Shown: piece after piece, positions 21,753-32,173 of the stretch
Numbering within the stretch: position 1 is the first letter of the stretch
How the letters are laid out: the number at the start of each line of letters is the position of its first letter
Source of the DNA: Candidatus Mycoplasma haematohominis
GTDB lineage: Bacteria > Bacillota_I > Bacilli_A > Mycoplasmatales > Mycoplasmoidaceae
Reading direction: 5' to 3'
NCBI RefSeq assembly: GCF_902712995.1
Contig: NZ_CACTIB010000008.1
Coordinates: forward strand, 1-64,000
Length of the DNA: 64,000 nucleotides
Made by a program: the position numbers and the translations under genes
The notes under the pieces: model-generated
What the model was told of the DNA's origin: nothing
Database searches by the model: none
Seen by the model: the letters and a program-made list of their open reading frames with translations, nothing else

Positions 21753-22279
21753 TAATCAATATCCAATGGTATGAAATCCACTTTAGCTTCTACAGAGTGA
21801 TTATTTAAATAAGTAGCTATATGTTTGGTCTCAGTTCAATCAAATACAAGAGTTAATTGGTGATCTCCTATTCATAATCCTAGACCTCCACATTCTGCTA
21901 ATAGTTCTTTATTCAATCTATAGTGGCTTCTAAAAAAAACAGTAACTGTATAGATAGTTCTCTTTACTTTAATAATGTTCTTAGCTCCTCCTAATCCCTC
22001 TAATAATTTCTTAGCTGATTCTTCTGCATTAGTCTTGCCTAGTTCTACAAACTCTTTATTGTCTGATCTCTTAGTTAAATAAAAAACAAGGAAATCATTC
22101 TGAGCAATTATAGATTTGTATTTATCTTTAACTTGTTTGCCTTTCTGAATCGATGAACTAATATTCTTGTTCACCAACTTTATTCCTGCAGCTGATTTAG
22201 TCTGAGTATCTTTAATTTTTTTAGAAATTGAACCAGCTAATTTCTTAGCTGACGCCATTTTTTCCGCTAAGCTAGCCAT
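21752..22279 (-). CDS. PTS EIIB-like protein lacking the active-site cysteine, 175 aa
   Basis: The first 75 residues are Ala/Lys/Ser-rich helix. Residues about 85-155 look like a glucose-family EIIB domain: KNIIKVKRTIYTVTVFFRSH followed by GGLGLWIGDHQLTLVF recalls the NI-x-x-V-x-x-C-x-T-R-L-R and GA-x-G-V-x-x-Q-V-I-I-G pattern. The cysteine that would be phosphorylated is replaced (KRTIYT). If the family call is right, it cannot work as a normal phosphocarrier. The gene overlaps nadK by 8 bases and lepA by 1. The fold call is by eye. Confidence 0.5.
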
Positions 22280-23024
22280 GATGATTTAAGAATGTGTCAG
22301 ATAACTTATTAGCATAAGTATTTCATGCGCTTTTTACTACTTTACTATTGCCCTTAATAAGTTTTACTTTTAGAGTTAATTCTGAAGATATATTTATATC
22401 TCTTCCATCTATATATATCCTATAATTTTCCGATTTAGGTATCCTAATCTCTATATAGTCTTCCTCTTTTAACACTATAGGACAATCTAAGGATCTATTT
22501 TTATTTGTATTATTAGCTCCTATTTCATTAATTAATCAAAGATTAGACTCTGGAGCAAGTATAGGGCCGCCTAAAGATTTATTTTTACCAGTACTGCCTT
22601 TTTGAGTAGCTAATAGCAAACCTGAGCCTTTAAATAAATCTAAAAAAAAATTATTTATATATATTTCAGCTTCTAAAAATAGCGAACCTGAAATATATAT
22701 GTCATTGAATGCATAATAGTTATTTCCTGATATCTCTAACTGCAATAACTCTATATCTACAAATTCAAGACTATTTAAATTAAGTTCAGGAATAGAAAAA
22801 TCAGGAATGAAGGTTAAGTTTCCTGATTTAATTCCAATTATCTTTTTAGATTTAAAAGCATATTCTTTGGCAAAGTGTATAAAACTACCATCTCCTCCAA
22901 TTACAAATAGGTATTCAAAATCATCTTCAGAGTAAATATATCCTTGTGAATTAAGAAACTTATTTAACTCTAAGAATATTGAATTATTCTGTTTTCCTTT
23001 GAAATCAAAAATCTTATACAGCAA
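22272..23024 (-). CDS. nadK: NAD kinase
   Basis: Phosphorylates NAD to NADP. The GGDG motif (VIGGDGSFIHFAKEY) is at about residue 45, followed by NDIYISG and the ATQKGSTG segment that matches TPTGSTA of the family. The product is about 250 aa. There is no ATG near the start. I chose TTG 23024, directly after the deoD stop; another TTG at 23048 would overlap deoD. The stop overlaps the EIIB-like gene. Confidence 0.85.
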
Positions 23025-23025
23025 C

Positions 23026-23727
23026 CTAACAACAACCGCCCAATGCAACAGAGATCATATTCTCTAAACAAGTCACTCTCTCCTCGGGAGTCATTTTTTC
23101 GTTTCCTCCTACTATATCACTAACTGTCAGTATACATGCTGCTTGTTTATTAGCTCTTTTTGCTTCTACAAATAAAGCAAATGATTCCATTTCAACGGCA
23201 ATCACTTCTTTTTCTTTAATAGTTTTTTCTAAATCTAATGAAGAATAGAAAACATTAGAGCTGTGCACGTTTCCTCTAAATGTTTGAATACCTTTTTCTT
23301 TAGCAAAAGCCTCTATTTTTTTGTCTAGATCTCCTGAAGGTGAGATGGTGTCATAACTTTCTCCAGCTGATACTTCAGCATATGAAGATGAATCAGCTTT
23401 AGATTTATCAACAATAACAACACTTCCTACTTTTAAGTCTTTAGAGTAAGCTCCACAACTACCGATTCTTACTATTGCATCAACATCATAAAAGTTAAAT
23501 AGTTCATGTGCATAAATACCCATTGAACCATATCCCATACCTGAGGCTCCAACTGTAATTCTTTTGCCGTTGTACTCTCCTGTATAGAAATAAATATTTC
23601 TTACTGAACTAACTAACTTGTAATTTTGAAGATACTTTTCAGCAACTCATTTTGCTCTTAAAGGATCACCGGCTAAGAAAACTAGTTTTGCAATTTCTTC
23701 TTTAGCTGCTGAAATGTGAGGAGTCAT
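23026..23727 (-). CDS. deoD: Purine nucleoside phosphorylase
   Basis: Splits purine nucleosides with phosphate into base and ribose 1-phosphate for purine salvage. 233 aa, normal length. Phosphate contacts GDPLRA and RIGSCGA, the ribose-binding VEMES and the catalytic Asp in TVSDIVGG are all present. One TGA is Trp. Next to it lies the second phase-variable cluster, which holds a deleted copy of this gene (25570); a third, split relative is at 15320. Confidence 0.95.
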
Positions 23728-23828
23728 TTTGTCTTAAAAAAATAATTATATTAAAAAACCACAACCTTACTAAGTTATTTTTTTAGAAAAGTTAGTTTTA
23801 GAAAAACAAATTAAGTGTCAACAAAAAA

Positions 23829-24597
23829 TTAATCTTCGAGAACTTTTTTCAGAATTTCTTCTTTATCTTCCGAACTTCATAAAAAAACATGTTTAAGAAG
23901 GGCTTCTGATACGTCTGAACTTTCATCTTGCTTATTTAATCCACGTCTGGTTTCTTCTACTAATTCTCTAATTTTTAAATCTGTCTTCCCCTCGCCGCAT
24001 TGAATAAAAATTCATCCTTTACCTTCAGCAGGGAATATATAAACTCCTCCACAACCTAATAAGAGAGCAGATGTTCAATCACCTGTTCGTTTTTTTGAAA
24101 CAGGCGATCACTCTTCAAAATGTAGTTTTAAATTTATTTCTTTAGGTTCAAATACATCTTGCTTGTAAGAAAAAACTCAATCTTCATCTCTTAAATCTAA
24201 AATTGAAGGGGTTAAAAAGCCTTTTTCTTCTTTTTCAAATATTCCCGAAAATAGGTTTAAATTTACCTCATTTTCATAGTCAAAATCTTGCAGATCAAAC
24301 TGATCTTGCAAATTTATGGGTGGTATTTCTAAATTTCCATGCCCAAAATGAAAATCTACAAAATCATCTTTCTCATTTATTTCTGGAAACGTAATTTTTA
24401 AGCTAGGAAGTTCTTCGTCTCTGCGGCTTTTCTTCTCTGCCGCTTCCTTTTTCTCTTCTTTCTTATCCTTAACTAAATTTTCTTTAGCCTTAGGTGTTGC
24501 TTTTGGAGTTGTTGGTGATTGATACGAAACTGTTGTTATGCCACTACCTTTAGGAAGGGGGGGGGTGATCTCAATTAAGACTAAATCACGCTGACAT
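23829..24597 (-). CDS. Phase-variable paralogue (family 2), currently out of frame
   Basis: The short leader from ATG 24597 (MSAWFSLNWDH) runs into a 9-C tract and ends at TAA after two more codons. With 8 C (or 11) the frame opens to TAA 23829 and gives about 255 residues. The body has a Lys/Glu/Ala-rich start, an acidic middle, and a C-terminal module with LLGCGGVYIFP, W-I-F-I-Q-C-G-E, then two helices (IRELVEETRRGLN and HVFLWSSEDKEEIL). A TAG four codons upstream of the ATG supports this start. No membrane helix or signal peptide is visible. Closest relative is the gene at 25871. Confidence 0.75.
24557..24565. repeat. G9/C9 homopolymer tract (OFF)
   Basis: Nine G on plus, about ten codons into the gene at 23829-24597. 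Loss of one C would turn it ON. Confidence 0.85.
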
Positions 24598-24627
24598 AAG
24601 AAAAATCTAAAGTTTATTTTTTGGTTG

Positions 24628-24659
24628 AAGCGATGATTCTATATAAAAAATCGCCGCTT
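24628..24659 (-). promoter_or_regulatory. Conserved hairpin upstream of family 2 gene (copy 1)
   Basis: Eleven-base arms at 24628-24638 and 24649-24659, with one G-U pair and one mismatch in the minus-strand RNA. It lies about 30 bases before ATG 24597. Similar hairpins occur at 25799 and 26648. Confidence 0.45.
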
Positions 24660-24794
24660 TATCAAATTATTTTTTTGAAAAAAATAGTTTTAACTACCCG
24701 AAAAAACTAGAAAAAGAAGACGAAATTTCCTACAGTCAAAGAAACAAGAAAAACTTAAAAATACAACAATTAACAATTTGAAACTTTATAAAAA

Positions 24795-25548
24795 TTAATC
24801 TTCTTTAGACGCTTCTATTATTTCTTTCATATCTTCTCTACTCCATAGAAATGATTCTTTTAAAAGCGCTTCTGCTACTTCAAGATCTCCTCCATAATTT
24901 CCTGAATTTAAAACAGACCTAGTTTCATCGACTAATTTTCTAAGTACTTCTGCCAATCCTTTTTCTCCGCATTGACTAAAACTTCATTTTCTGCCTTCAG
25001 AAAAATACGAAAGTCCGCCACAAGCGAAAAGGGCTGTTCTAAGTTCATTTCTATCCAACCAATTGCCTACATAAAGAGCAGGAATTTCTTGAAGATTAAA
25101 ATCAACGAATTTAGGTTCAGATACTCGCAAATCTAAATACAAAGTTCTAGGGATATGTTTTTCTGGTAGCCTTAAACCAAATTCCTCTATTGGAGGATAA
25201 ACATCATTGTAATCTTCAGGATAAATATCTAATAAACCTGTTTCCAGTAATGCACTTGTTTCTATCGAATTTACACCTAAATCAACAGATAAATTAGATA
25301 AGTCGGATGGTTTTTCTTTTCAAAATTCAAAAGCTATATTTACATCGACTGCTTCTTCTACCGAAACTTCTTTTTCCTTTTCCTGTTTTTTTTGCCCTAC
25401 TGGCGCTTCTTTCTTTTCTGGTTCCTTCTTAACTAAAACCGGAGGTTTAGGTATCACTACTGGATCTGTTTGCTGAAACGAAACTGTCAATTTAGCTCTA
25501 CCATTAGGGGGGGGGAAGTTCTCAATTAAGAGCAAATCATGCTGACAT
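24795..25548 (-). CDS. Phase-variable paralogue (family 2), currently out of frame
   Basis: The leader from ATG 25548 (MSAWFALNWEL) reads a 9-C tract and stops at TAA immediately after. With 8 C it continues into a Pro/Lys-rich segment, an acidic middle and the family C-terminal module (CGGLSYFSEG, W-S-F-S-Q-C-G-E, LVDETRSVLN, SFLWSREDMKEI) to TAA 24795, about 250 residues. It is more diverged than the other two family 2 members. It lies 21 bases after the deleted deoD copy. Confidence 0.75.
25507..25515. repeat. G9/C9 homopolymer tract (OFF)
   Basis: Nine G on plus. Leader and body of the gene at 24795-25548 differ by one surplus base; 8 C would restore the frame. Confidence 0.85.
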
Positions 25549-25569
25549 AAAAAACTTAAAATTTATTTA

Positions 25570-25785
25570 CTAATTGCAGCAACCACCCAAGGCAACTGAG
25601 ATCATATTTTCTAGGCAAGTAACTCTTTCTTCAGAAGTCATTTTTCTATGTTCTCCAATTGTGCCACTGACTGTCAACACGCATGCTGCTTGCTTCTCTG
25701 CAACTCGCTTTGTTCTTAGAGAATCTCCTGATAAGACAGATAGTTTTGCAATTCCTCCTTTGGTTGCTGAAATGTGGGGTGTCAT
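25570..25785 (-). pseudogene. deoD fragment with in-frame internal deletion
   Basis: The 71 codons from ATG 25785 match the first 31 residues of the intact DeoD (MTPHISATKGGIAKL) joined directly to its last 39-40 (QAACVLTVSGTIGEHRKM to GGCCN). About 163 residues, including the phosphate and ribose sites, are missing, so it cannot be active. The frame is still open, which suggests a fairly recent event. Its flanks also resemble those of deoD, so a deoD-containing unit was probably duplicated. Confidence 0.9.
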
Positions 25786-25798
25786 TTTTAATTAAAGA

Positions 25799-25822
25799 GG
25801 CGATTTTATATAAAAAATCACC
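25799..25822 (-). promoter_or_regulatory. Conserved hairpin upstream of deoD fragment (copy 2)
   Basis: Nine-base arms at 25799-25807 and 25814-25822 with one U-G pair and a 6-nt loop. Same relative place and flanking A/T blocks as the hairpins at 24628 and 26648. Confidence 0.4.
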
Positions 25823-25870
25823 GTTCTATTAAATTATTTTTTTGAAAAAAATCAATTTCAGAAAGGCAAA

Positions 25871-26617
25871 TTAAACTTCAAGCGCATTTACCAGAATCTC
25901 TTCTTTATCTTTTGGATTTCATAAAAAAACGTGATTAAGAAGGGCTTCCGACACAGCTGAACTTTCATCTGACTTATTTAATTCAAGTCTAGTTTTTTCT
26001 ACTAGTTTTCTAATTTCTTGATTTGTTTCCCCCTCACTACACTGAATAAACATTCACTCCTCGCCTTTAGGAAATATATAAACCCCTCCGCAACCTAATA
26101 AGAGAGAAGATATTCAATTATCGTTTCTTTTTCTTGAAACAGGTGATCACTCTTCTAAATGTAGTTCTAAATTTACTTCTTTAGGTTTAAATCAATCTTG
26201 CTTATAAGAAGAAACTGAAACTTCATTTCCTAAATCTAGAATTGGAAGAGTTAAAAAATTTTTGTCTTCTTTTTCAAATATTTCCCAAAATAAGTCTAAA
26301 TTTACCTCATTTTCATAATTAACATCTTGAGGATCAAACTGACCTTGTCAATTTATCGGTGGTACTTCTAAATTTCCATTCTCAAAATTAAAACCTTCAA
26401 AATTATTTTTTTGTTTAGGTGTTGGAAACTCAATTTTCAAATCAAAAAGTTTTTCTTCTTGATTTTGCTCCTTTGCTACTTCTTTTTTCTCTTCTGTATC
26501 TTTCTTAACTGGAACCAGAAGTTTAGGTGTTGCTTTTGGAGTTGGTGGTTGATAATGTACAACTATTACTTTAGAGCTACCCTTAGGAAGGGGGGGTGGA
26601 ATATATAATCACGACAT
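25871..26617 (-). CDS. Phase-variable paralogue (family 2), in frame (ON), 248 aa
   Basis: The frame is unbroken from ATG 26617 (MSWLYIPPPLPKG) through a 7-C tract at residues 7-10 to TAA 25871. The layout is short leader, Lys/Glu-rich segment, acidic middle with several Asn/Glu/Phe repeats, and the C-terminal module LLGCGGVYIFPKG, W-M-F-I-Q-C-S-E, IRKLVEKTRLELN and HVFLWNPKDKEEIL. Five TGA are Trp. No signal peptide or membrane helix is visible, so cell location is open. It is the only in-frame gene of this cluster. Confidence 0.8.
26590..26596. repeat. G7/C7 homopolymer tract (ON)
   Basis: Seven G on plus, six codons after the ATG at 26617. The current length keeps the body in frame. Confidence 0.85.
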
Positions 26618-26647
26618 AAGAAAAATCCGAAATTTATTTTTTGTTCG

Positions 26648-26679
26648 AAGCGGCAATTCTATGTGAAAAATCGCCGCTT
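26648..26679 (-). promoter_or_regulatory. Conserved hairpin upstream of family 2 gene (copy 3)
   Basis: Eleven-base arms at 26648-26658 and 26669-26679 with one G-U pair and a 10-nt loop. It lies about 30 bases before ATG 26617 and about 105 bases after the tdk stop, so it could be the tdk terminator or a 5' leader structure. Confidence 0.45.
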
Positions 26680-26783
26680 TATTAAATTATTTTTTTGAAA
26701 AAAATTGATTTAAGAAGGACAAATTAAGCTCAGGCAAAGAGAAAAAACGGTTTTAAAAAATTAATTATTAACAGTTCAAAAAT

Positions 26784-27407
26784 TTACTTTTTATTCTTTT
26801 CTTGTAACTTAGATAAATTCTCAAAATAACAAGCAGAACACATAGGAGCAAAAGTTTCATCACCACCTAACTTTAGATCAGTATCTCCAACTTTTAAGTT
26901 CTTAACCTTAGGTTCAGGAGCATCTACTTTTAGAGCTAACCTTCAAGCATCATCAGCACAATTAACACATACAGCCCTTAACTTAACTACTTTTGAAGCA
27001 ATAGCCAAAATCTTAGGCATAACTCCAAAAGGTTTTAAATTCTCATCTATTTCCAGCCCTGCAATTATGAATCTAACTCCTCTACTATGTAAATCCTGAA
27101 CAACATCAAATAAATCATCTGAATAAAACTGAGCTTCATCCATAACAATAGTTAAAGGCAACTTAAGATTATTCAAATCTATGTGGTTATAGATTTCTTT
27201 AGGATTCTTAGCATCTATACTGATAGCAGGTATCTTCATTTGCATATATCTACTACCTAAAGAATCCTTATACCTATCTATATTCGGTCTAAAGACTAAG
27301 TAAGGTATATTTGCATGTTTCAACTTATCGATAAGAATTAGGGCTGTTCCACTCTTTCCAGCCCACATTGGACCGCAGATAACTAATATCTCCTCTCTGT
27401 ATGACAT
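26784..27407 (-). CDS. tdk: Thymidine kinase, copy 1
   Basis: Phosphorylates thymidine for salvage. 207 aa. P-loop GPMWAGKS (residues 12-19, Trp where most have Phe), DEAQFY near residue 90, and the zinc pairs CVNC and CSAC are present. It follows a second tdk by 9 bases on the same strand; the two share most of their sequence and are clearly a tandem duplication. One TGA is Trp. Confidence 0.92.
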
Positions 27408-27416
27408 ATTCTTTAT

Positions 27417-28004
27417 TTAAGCTTCCAATTTCTTCTTATTCTCATAAAAACAAGCAGAACAAACAGGAATAAAGTCTTCCTCATCCAACTTTATACTTTT
27501 GTCTTTCATGCCAGGATCTGCTTTCTTTAAAGTAGTCTTTCAAGCATCTCCTTTACAAAAAGCGCAAACAGCTTTCAACTTAATTACTTTGGAAGCTAAT
27601 GAAAGTAATTGAGGCATAACTCCAAATGGTCTATTACAAGCATCAACATCTAAACCACCAATTATGAATCTAACTCCTTTTCTATTTAAGTCTCTAACTA
27701 CATCTAAAAAACTATTCTCAAAAAATTGAGCTTCATCAACCACAACTGTTAAAGGCAATTTCAAATTATCTAAATCTATATGTTTATAAATCTCTTTAGG
27801 GTTATTTATGTCTATACTGATAGATGGCTCTCTTCTATCTGAGAATCTAGTACCTAAGGAGTCCTTATATCTATCTATATTAGGTCTAAAAACTATGTAA
27901 GGTATTTTTGCGTATTTAAGTCTTTCTAAAAGAAAAAGAAGTTGATTACTCTTGCCCGCAAACATCGGGCCGCAAATAACCAAAATCTCCTCTCTATGAT
28001 TCAC
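27417..28004 (-). CDS. tdk: Thymidine kinase, copy 2
   Basis: 195 aa, with the canonical P-loop GPMFAGKS, DEAQFF and the zinc pairs CAFC and CSAC. It is the upstream member of the tandem pair and keeps the family-standard P-loop, so it may be the ancestral-like copy. Both copies look functional. Located 45 bases after ychF. Confidence 0.92.
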
Positions 28005-28049
28005 TATTTACTATTTGCTAATGGTTTGATGAGGAGTTATTACCTCGAA

Positions 28050-29120
28050 TTATACATTAAATTCGAATAATACAACATCACCATCCTGCATCAGATAATT
28101 CCTACCTTCAAGTGACAATTTCCCAACTTGCTTTAATGTTTTAAAGTCAGAAAATTCAAGAAAATCTTCGTATTTAGCTACTTTGGCTTTTATAAAACCT
28201 CTCTCTATATCTGTATGTATTAAACCAGCACATTCTGCAGCATTAGATCCATTTCTAAAAGTTCATGATCTAACTTCCTTAACTCCTGCTGTAAAGAAAG
28301 TAGATAGACCTAATTTTTTAAAAGCTAAAGAGATTAATTTATTCAAACAAGTTTCAGTTCTTCCAACACTTGATAAGAACTCAATTTGCTCTTCCTCAGA
28401 TAAAAAACTAATTTCATTCTCTAACTTAATATTCATATCCAGAAAAGAAGCATTTAATTCTTTAGAGTAAACCTCTATGTCCTTTAATAGATCTACTGAT
28501 TCAGAACTATCATCAGTATTAGCCAGAACTATCATGGGCTTATCAGTTAAGAAAGAATAAATCTTTAATAATTCTTTTTCTTTATCAGTTAACTCAAAAT
28601 TAAGAACTAATTTATTTTCAGAAAGATGATTCTTTAATCTATTAAGAAGCTCTACCCTCGGATCATTACTCTTCAACTTTCTCAAAATGTTCTCAACCAT
28701 TTCTAAATCTGAATAAATTAACTCACATAAAACTATCTGAGCTTCAAATACAGGATCTGCTGTATCAGATTCAACAACACTAAATACATCTTTATTATTG
28801 AAAGCTCTGACTACTAGACAAATAGCATCTACTCCTCTAATATTCTCTAAAAACTTATTGCCCAATCCTTCTCCTTTTGATGCCCCTTTCACTAAACCAG
28901 CAATATCTAGAAACTTAACAACAGAATGAGTTGTTTTCTGAGGCTTTATAATCTCGGCTAATCTATCCACTCTAGAATCTGGTAACTTAACTACTCCTAG
29001 ATTAGGATCTATCGTTGCAAATGGCCTATTCTCTACTAATGCATCTCCTTTTGTAAGTGCATTAAATAGAGATGATTTACCGACATTAGGCAAGCCGACT
29101 ATTCCCATTACTAATGACAT
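28050..29120 (-). CDS. ychF: Ribosome-binding ATPase YchF
   Basis: Obg-family ATPase, 356 aa. The P-loop GLPNVGKSS is at residues 8-16, followed by DIAGLVKGASKGEGLGNKF, and NTDD in place of the NKxD motif, as in YchF proteins that prefer ATP. The C-terminal TGS-like domain is seen as FFTAGVKEVRSW...AAECAGLIHTDIERGFIKA. It starts 20 bases from the divergent trpS gene. Confidence 0.95.
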
Positions 29121-29140
29121 ACGTTTAATATTTAATATCT

Positions 29141-30163
29141 ATGATAGGAAGCACAAAACCTATTCTCTTAACTGGAATACAACCAACTAATAGATTAACC
29201 TTAGGTAACTATCTAGGAGTAATTAAAAAGATTATCAACGAACAAGATAATTATGACTGTTATTTATTCGCTGCAGATTGACATTCAGTAACAATACCCC
29301 TTTCTTTGCAAGAAGCTAGTTACAAAAAGATAGATGAATACAAATGGAATGTAATTCGCATGTATGCTGCATGTGGATTAGATCCAACAAAAAACAAAGT
29401 TTTTATCCAATCAGAAATCAAAGAACATCTAGAACTTTTCTACTTTTTGCTAACTCACTCCACTCTAGGAGAGTTGCAAAGAATGACTCAATACAAACAC
29501 TTAAGTAAACAGTTTGTGTTACCTAATGGAACTGAAATGGCACTAGTAGGTCTTCTAACTTATCCAGTATTAATGGCAGCAGATATATTGATGTACGATA
29601 CAGACTATGTAGTTTTAGGCGAAGATCAAACACAACATCTAGAATTAACAATAGATTTAGCAGAAAGAATAAACAACAAATACAAAGTAAATCTGTTTAA
29701 AAAACCAAAAGCATTTAATCCAAAAGGCAATAAAGCGGGAATAAAAATAAAAGATCTACAGAATCCAGAAATAAAAATGTCTAAAAGTAGTAAGAGCTAC
29801 GAAGGAGTTATTTTCCTAGATGATGATCTAGAAACAATTAGAGAAAAAATTATGAAAGCTAAAACTGATTCAATAGGAAAAATAAATATAGATCCTATTA
29901 ATCAACCAGGAATAACAAACTTGTTAGAGATATATGCGAGTCTTACAAATATTTCAATAGAAGAAGCATGCGACAGACTACAAAGTGACACTTATAGAGA
30001 ACTAAAAGAAGTAGTAGCAGAACTAGTAATTAAGGAAATAAGTGAAATACAAGATAGATACGAGCAAATAAATCTTGAAGTTCTAAAAGAAGCAATAGAG
30101 AAAAATAATCGTCATTGCAGAGCTAAAGCTAGAGAGAAGCTTGCTCAGCTAAAAGAATTGTAG
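29141..30163 (+). CDS. trpS: Tryptophanyl-tRNA synthetase
   Basis: Charges tRNA-Trp. 340 aa, typical length. PTNRLTLGNYLG is the HIGH-region equivalent at the N-terminus, and KMSKS near residue 212 is the class I signature. UGA also codes Trp here, so two Trp tRNAs would be expected. One TGA codon (the Trp of AADWHS) is visible inside the gene. It starts the plus-strand pair with the mutase gene, 2 bases apart. Confidence 0.96.
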
Positions 30164-30165
30164 AG

Positions 30166-31779
30166 ATGAACTATGAAAAAATATTTCGGACATGGTTAGA
30201 TAGCCCCCAATTAACCGAAGAAGAAAAAGCCGAGTTACGGAGATATTCCGAAGAAGAAAAACAAGAACTATTTAAACCAGAACCTTTACGTTTTGGAACA
30301 GCAGGTATAAGGACAATAGTAGGATTAGGAACTCAAAGGCTCAATAGATTTACATGTAGATGAGCAATTAAAGGGTATTCCACATATCTAAAGAAAAAAA
30401 AAGAAAAACCATCTGTACTAGTAGTCTACGACAAAAGAGAACATGGATATCGACTGTATTTAGAAGCAATATTTACTCTTTTAAAAGAAGGAATAAATGG
30501 TTACATAGTTGGTCCAAATAATGGAGCCATTTCAACACCTATTGTTTCCTATCTAATAAGAAAGAAAAGCTTAGATGGAGCTGTAAACATAACTGCTTCG
30601 CATAATCCAGCTAACTACAACGGAATGAAGTTATATGACTCTCTAGGAAAACAACTAGATGTTCATGAAGAAAAAAACTTAATTAAATGCCTTCCTTCAA
30701 TAGAAGAAGCAATCCTATTGGAAGTAAATGAGAATATAGACAAGAATGAACTGAAATGAATAACAATAGCTGAAATAAATGATTACTTTAAAGAAACAGC
30801 TGAGAATATAGCAACGGCATTAGATGAAGAAACATCTGGTATTAAATCCCAAATAAGAATTTTGTTTGATGGACATCATGGCACTACAGCGGAAAATATG
30901 AAGATGTTGATGCACGATCTAGGATTTACTCAATTTAAGGAATGTAATACTGATACAGATGTAATTAATCCAGAAGAAGCAAGTTCATTTAGAGAAGTAA
31001 TTAGATTAGCAGAAAAAGAAAATATAGATTATGTGTGTGCATCAGATTTAGATGGAGATAGAGGAGCAATTGCAGAAAGACAAGAAGATGGTTCCTGATA
31101 TTTCTTTAATGGAAATGAAATAGGAATTATTACAGCTGCTTTCAAAGTTCAATTTAAGAAAAAATTAGGAAAAACTTATATAGTAAGCACAAACGTAACT
31201 AATACTCTAATAAACAAACTATTCCCCAATATTCCTATACACATAACCAATACTGGATTCAAAAATATCTCTGAAATAGTAAATAGAGAGGAGAAAAAAG
31301 GAAATAACTTATTGATTGCATTTGAAGAAGCAATGGGTGCCCTTATAGAGCCAATACACAGAGAAAAAGATAGTTATCAACAAATAGCATATCTTTTAGA
31401 AGCAATAGCTTACTGTAAATCAAATAAACATAACTTAAAAAAATATCTAGATATGTTAATTAGTTCAGTAGGAGTATGAAAAGGACTAACTGACTTCTAT
31501 AAAGGCAATAACAAAAATCTAGATTTAATAACTGACTCTGAGAAAGTCAAGGAAAAAATATCTGAATTAAGTGGTTACTCCTTAGAAAAAATAGAAATAG
31601 ATCAAGAGCAGGGAATAGTAAGTTGATTTATGAACCAGAATAGTTGAATTAAGTTTAGATATTCAAGAACTGAACCAAAATTGAAGATATATTACAACTT
31701 GTTTTGAAAAAAAGAAAATGAACTAAATAGATTTATAAACAACTTCAAAGCGCACTTAGACAGCTTATTTCAAATATAA
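30166..31779 (+). CDS. pgcA: Phosphoglucomutase/phosphomannomutase
   Basis: Alpha-D-phosphohexomutase, 537 aa. FGTAGIR near residue 46, the phosphoserine loop TASHNP and the metal loop DGDRG (usual DGDRD/DADR) are present, as is the sugar-binding FEEAMG. Seven or more TGA are Trp. Whether glucose or mannose phosphate is the main substrate cannot be told; mycoplasma homologues are called manB or pgcA. Follows trpS. Confidence 0.9.
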
Positions 31780-31785
31780 TTTAAA

Positions 31786-31868
31786 TACCATTTCAACAAA
31801 ACTATCCGAACCAGGTCAGATTAGAAATAAAGCAGCCTTAAGGAGAAATTTGTGTGGAGTGGTTTTTT
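31786..31868 (+). ncRNA. ffs: Signal recognition particle RNA (4.5S-like)
   Basis: ACCAGGTCAG at 31810-31819 and AAAGCAGCC at 31829-31837 are the universal SRP RNA helix 8 signatures that bind Ffh. Between them is a TTA-GAAA-TAA stem with a GNRA tetraloop. The flanks pair: CAAAACTATCC with GGAGAAATTTG, and ACCATTTCA with TGGAGTGGT. A run of six T ends the transcript. Ends are estimated from the stem. Confidence 0.85.
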
Positions 31869-31871
31869 AAA

Positions 31872-32132
31872 TTAAAAGTTTTCTTTTGCTAGGTATTCTG
31901 GCAATTCACTTACAACTTTATCCTCATCTTCTCCTTCAACTATAAATTCAACTTGTGAATTGTGTTGTAAACCTAAAGACATCAAATTAATAATAGATTT
32001 AGCATTAGCTTCTTTCTCTCCACATTTAATAACTACTTTAGATTTGTAATTGGATAAAGCTTGTACTAATTTATTGGCTGGTCTAGCGTGCACGCCCACT
32101 TTATCTTTAATCACGTAGCTAAAACTTTTCAT
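31872..32132 (-). CDS. ptsH: Phosphocarrier protein HPr
   Basis: Small PTS phosphocarrier, 86 aa. The EI-phosphorylated histidine lies in GVHARPA (His15) and the regulatory serine in KSIINLMSLG (Ser46). Full length and intact. No EI (ptsI) or sugar-specific IIC gene is in this window, but two EIIA-like genes lie near 57-58 kb and an EIIB-like one at 21752. It faces the SRP RNA gene end to end. Confidence 0.96.
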   Translation of the reverse strand: MKSFSYVIKDKVGVHARPANKLVQALSNYKSKVVIKCGEKEANAKSIINLMSLGLQHNSQVEFIVEGEDEDKVVSELPEYLAKENF

Positions 32133-32173
32133 TTAATCTTTATTTAAGTAAGATAGATATCAGTTTATTTTAT

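Noticed and set aside
23829..26617. Family 2 products as lipoproteins
   Set aside because: No signal helix and no lipobox cysteine is present near any of the three starts.
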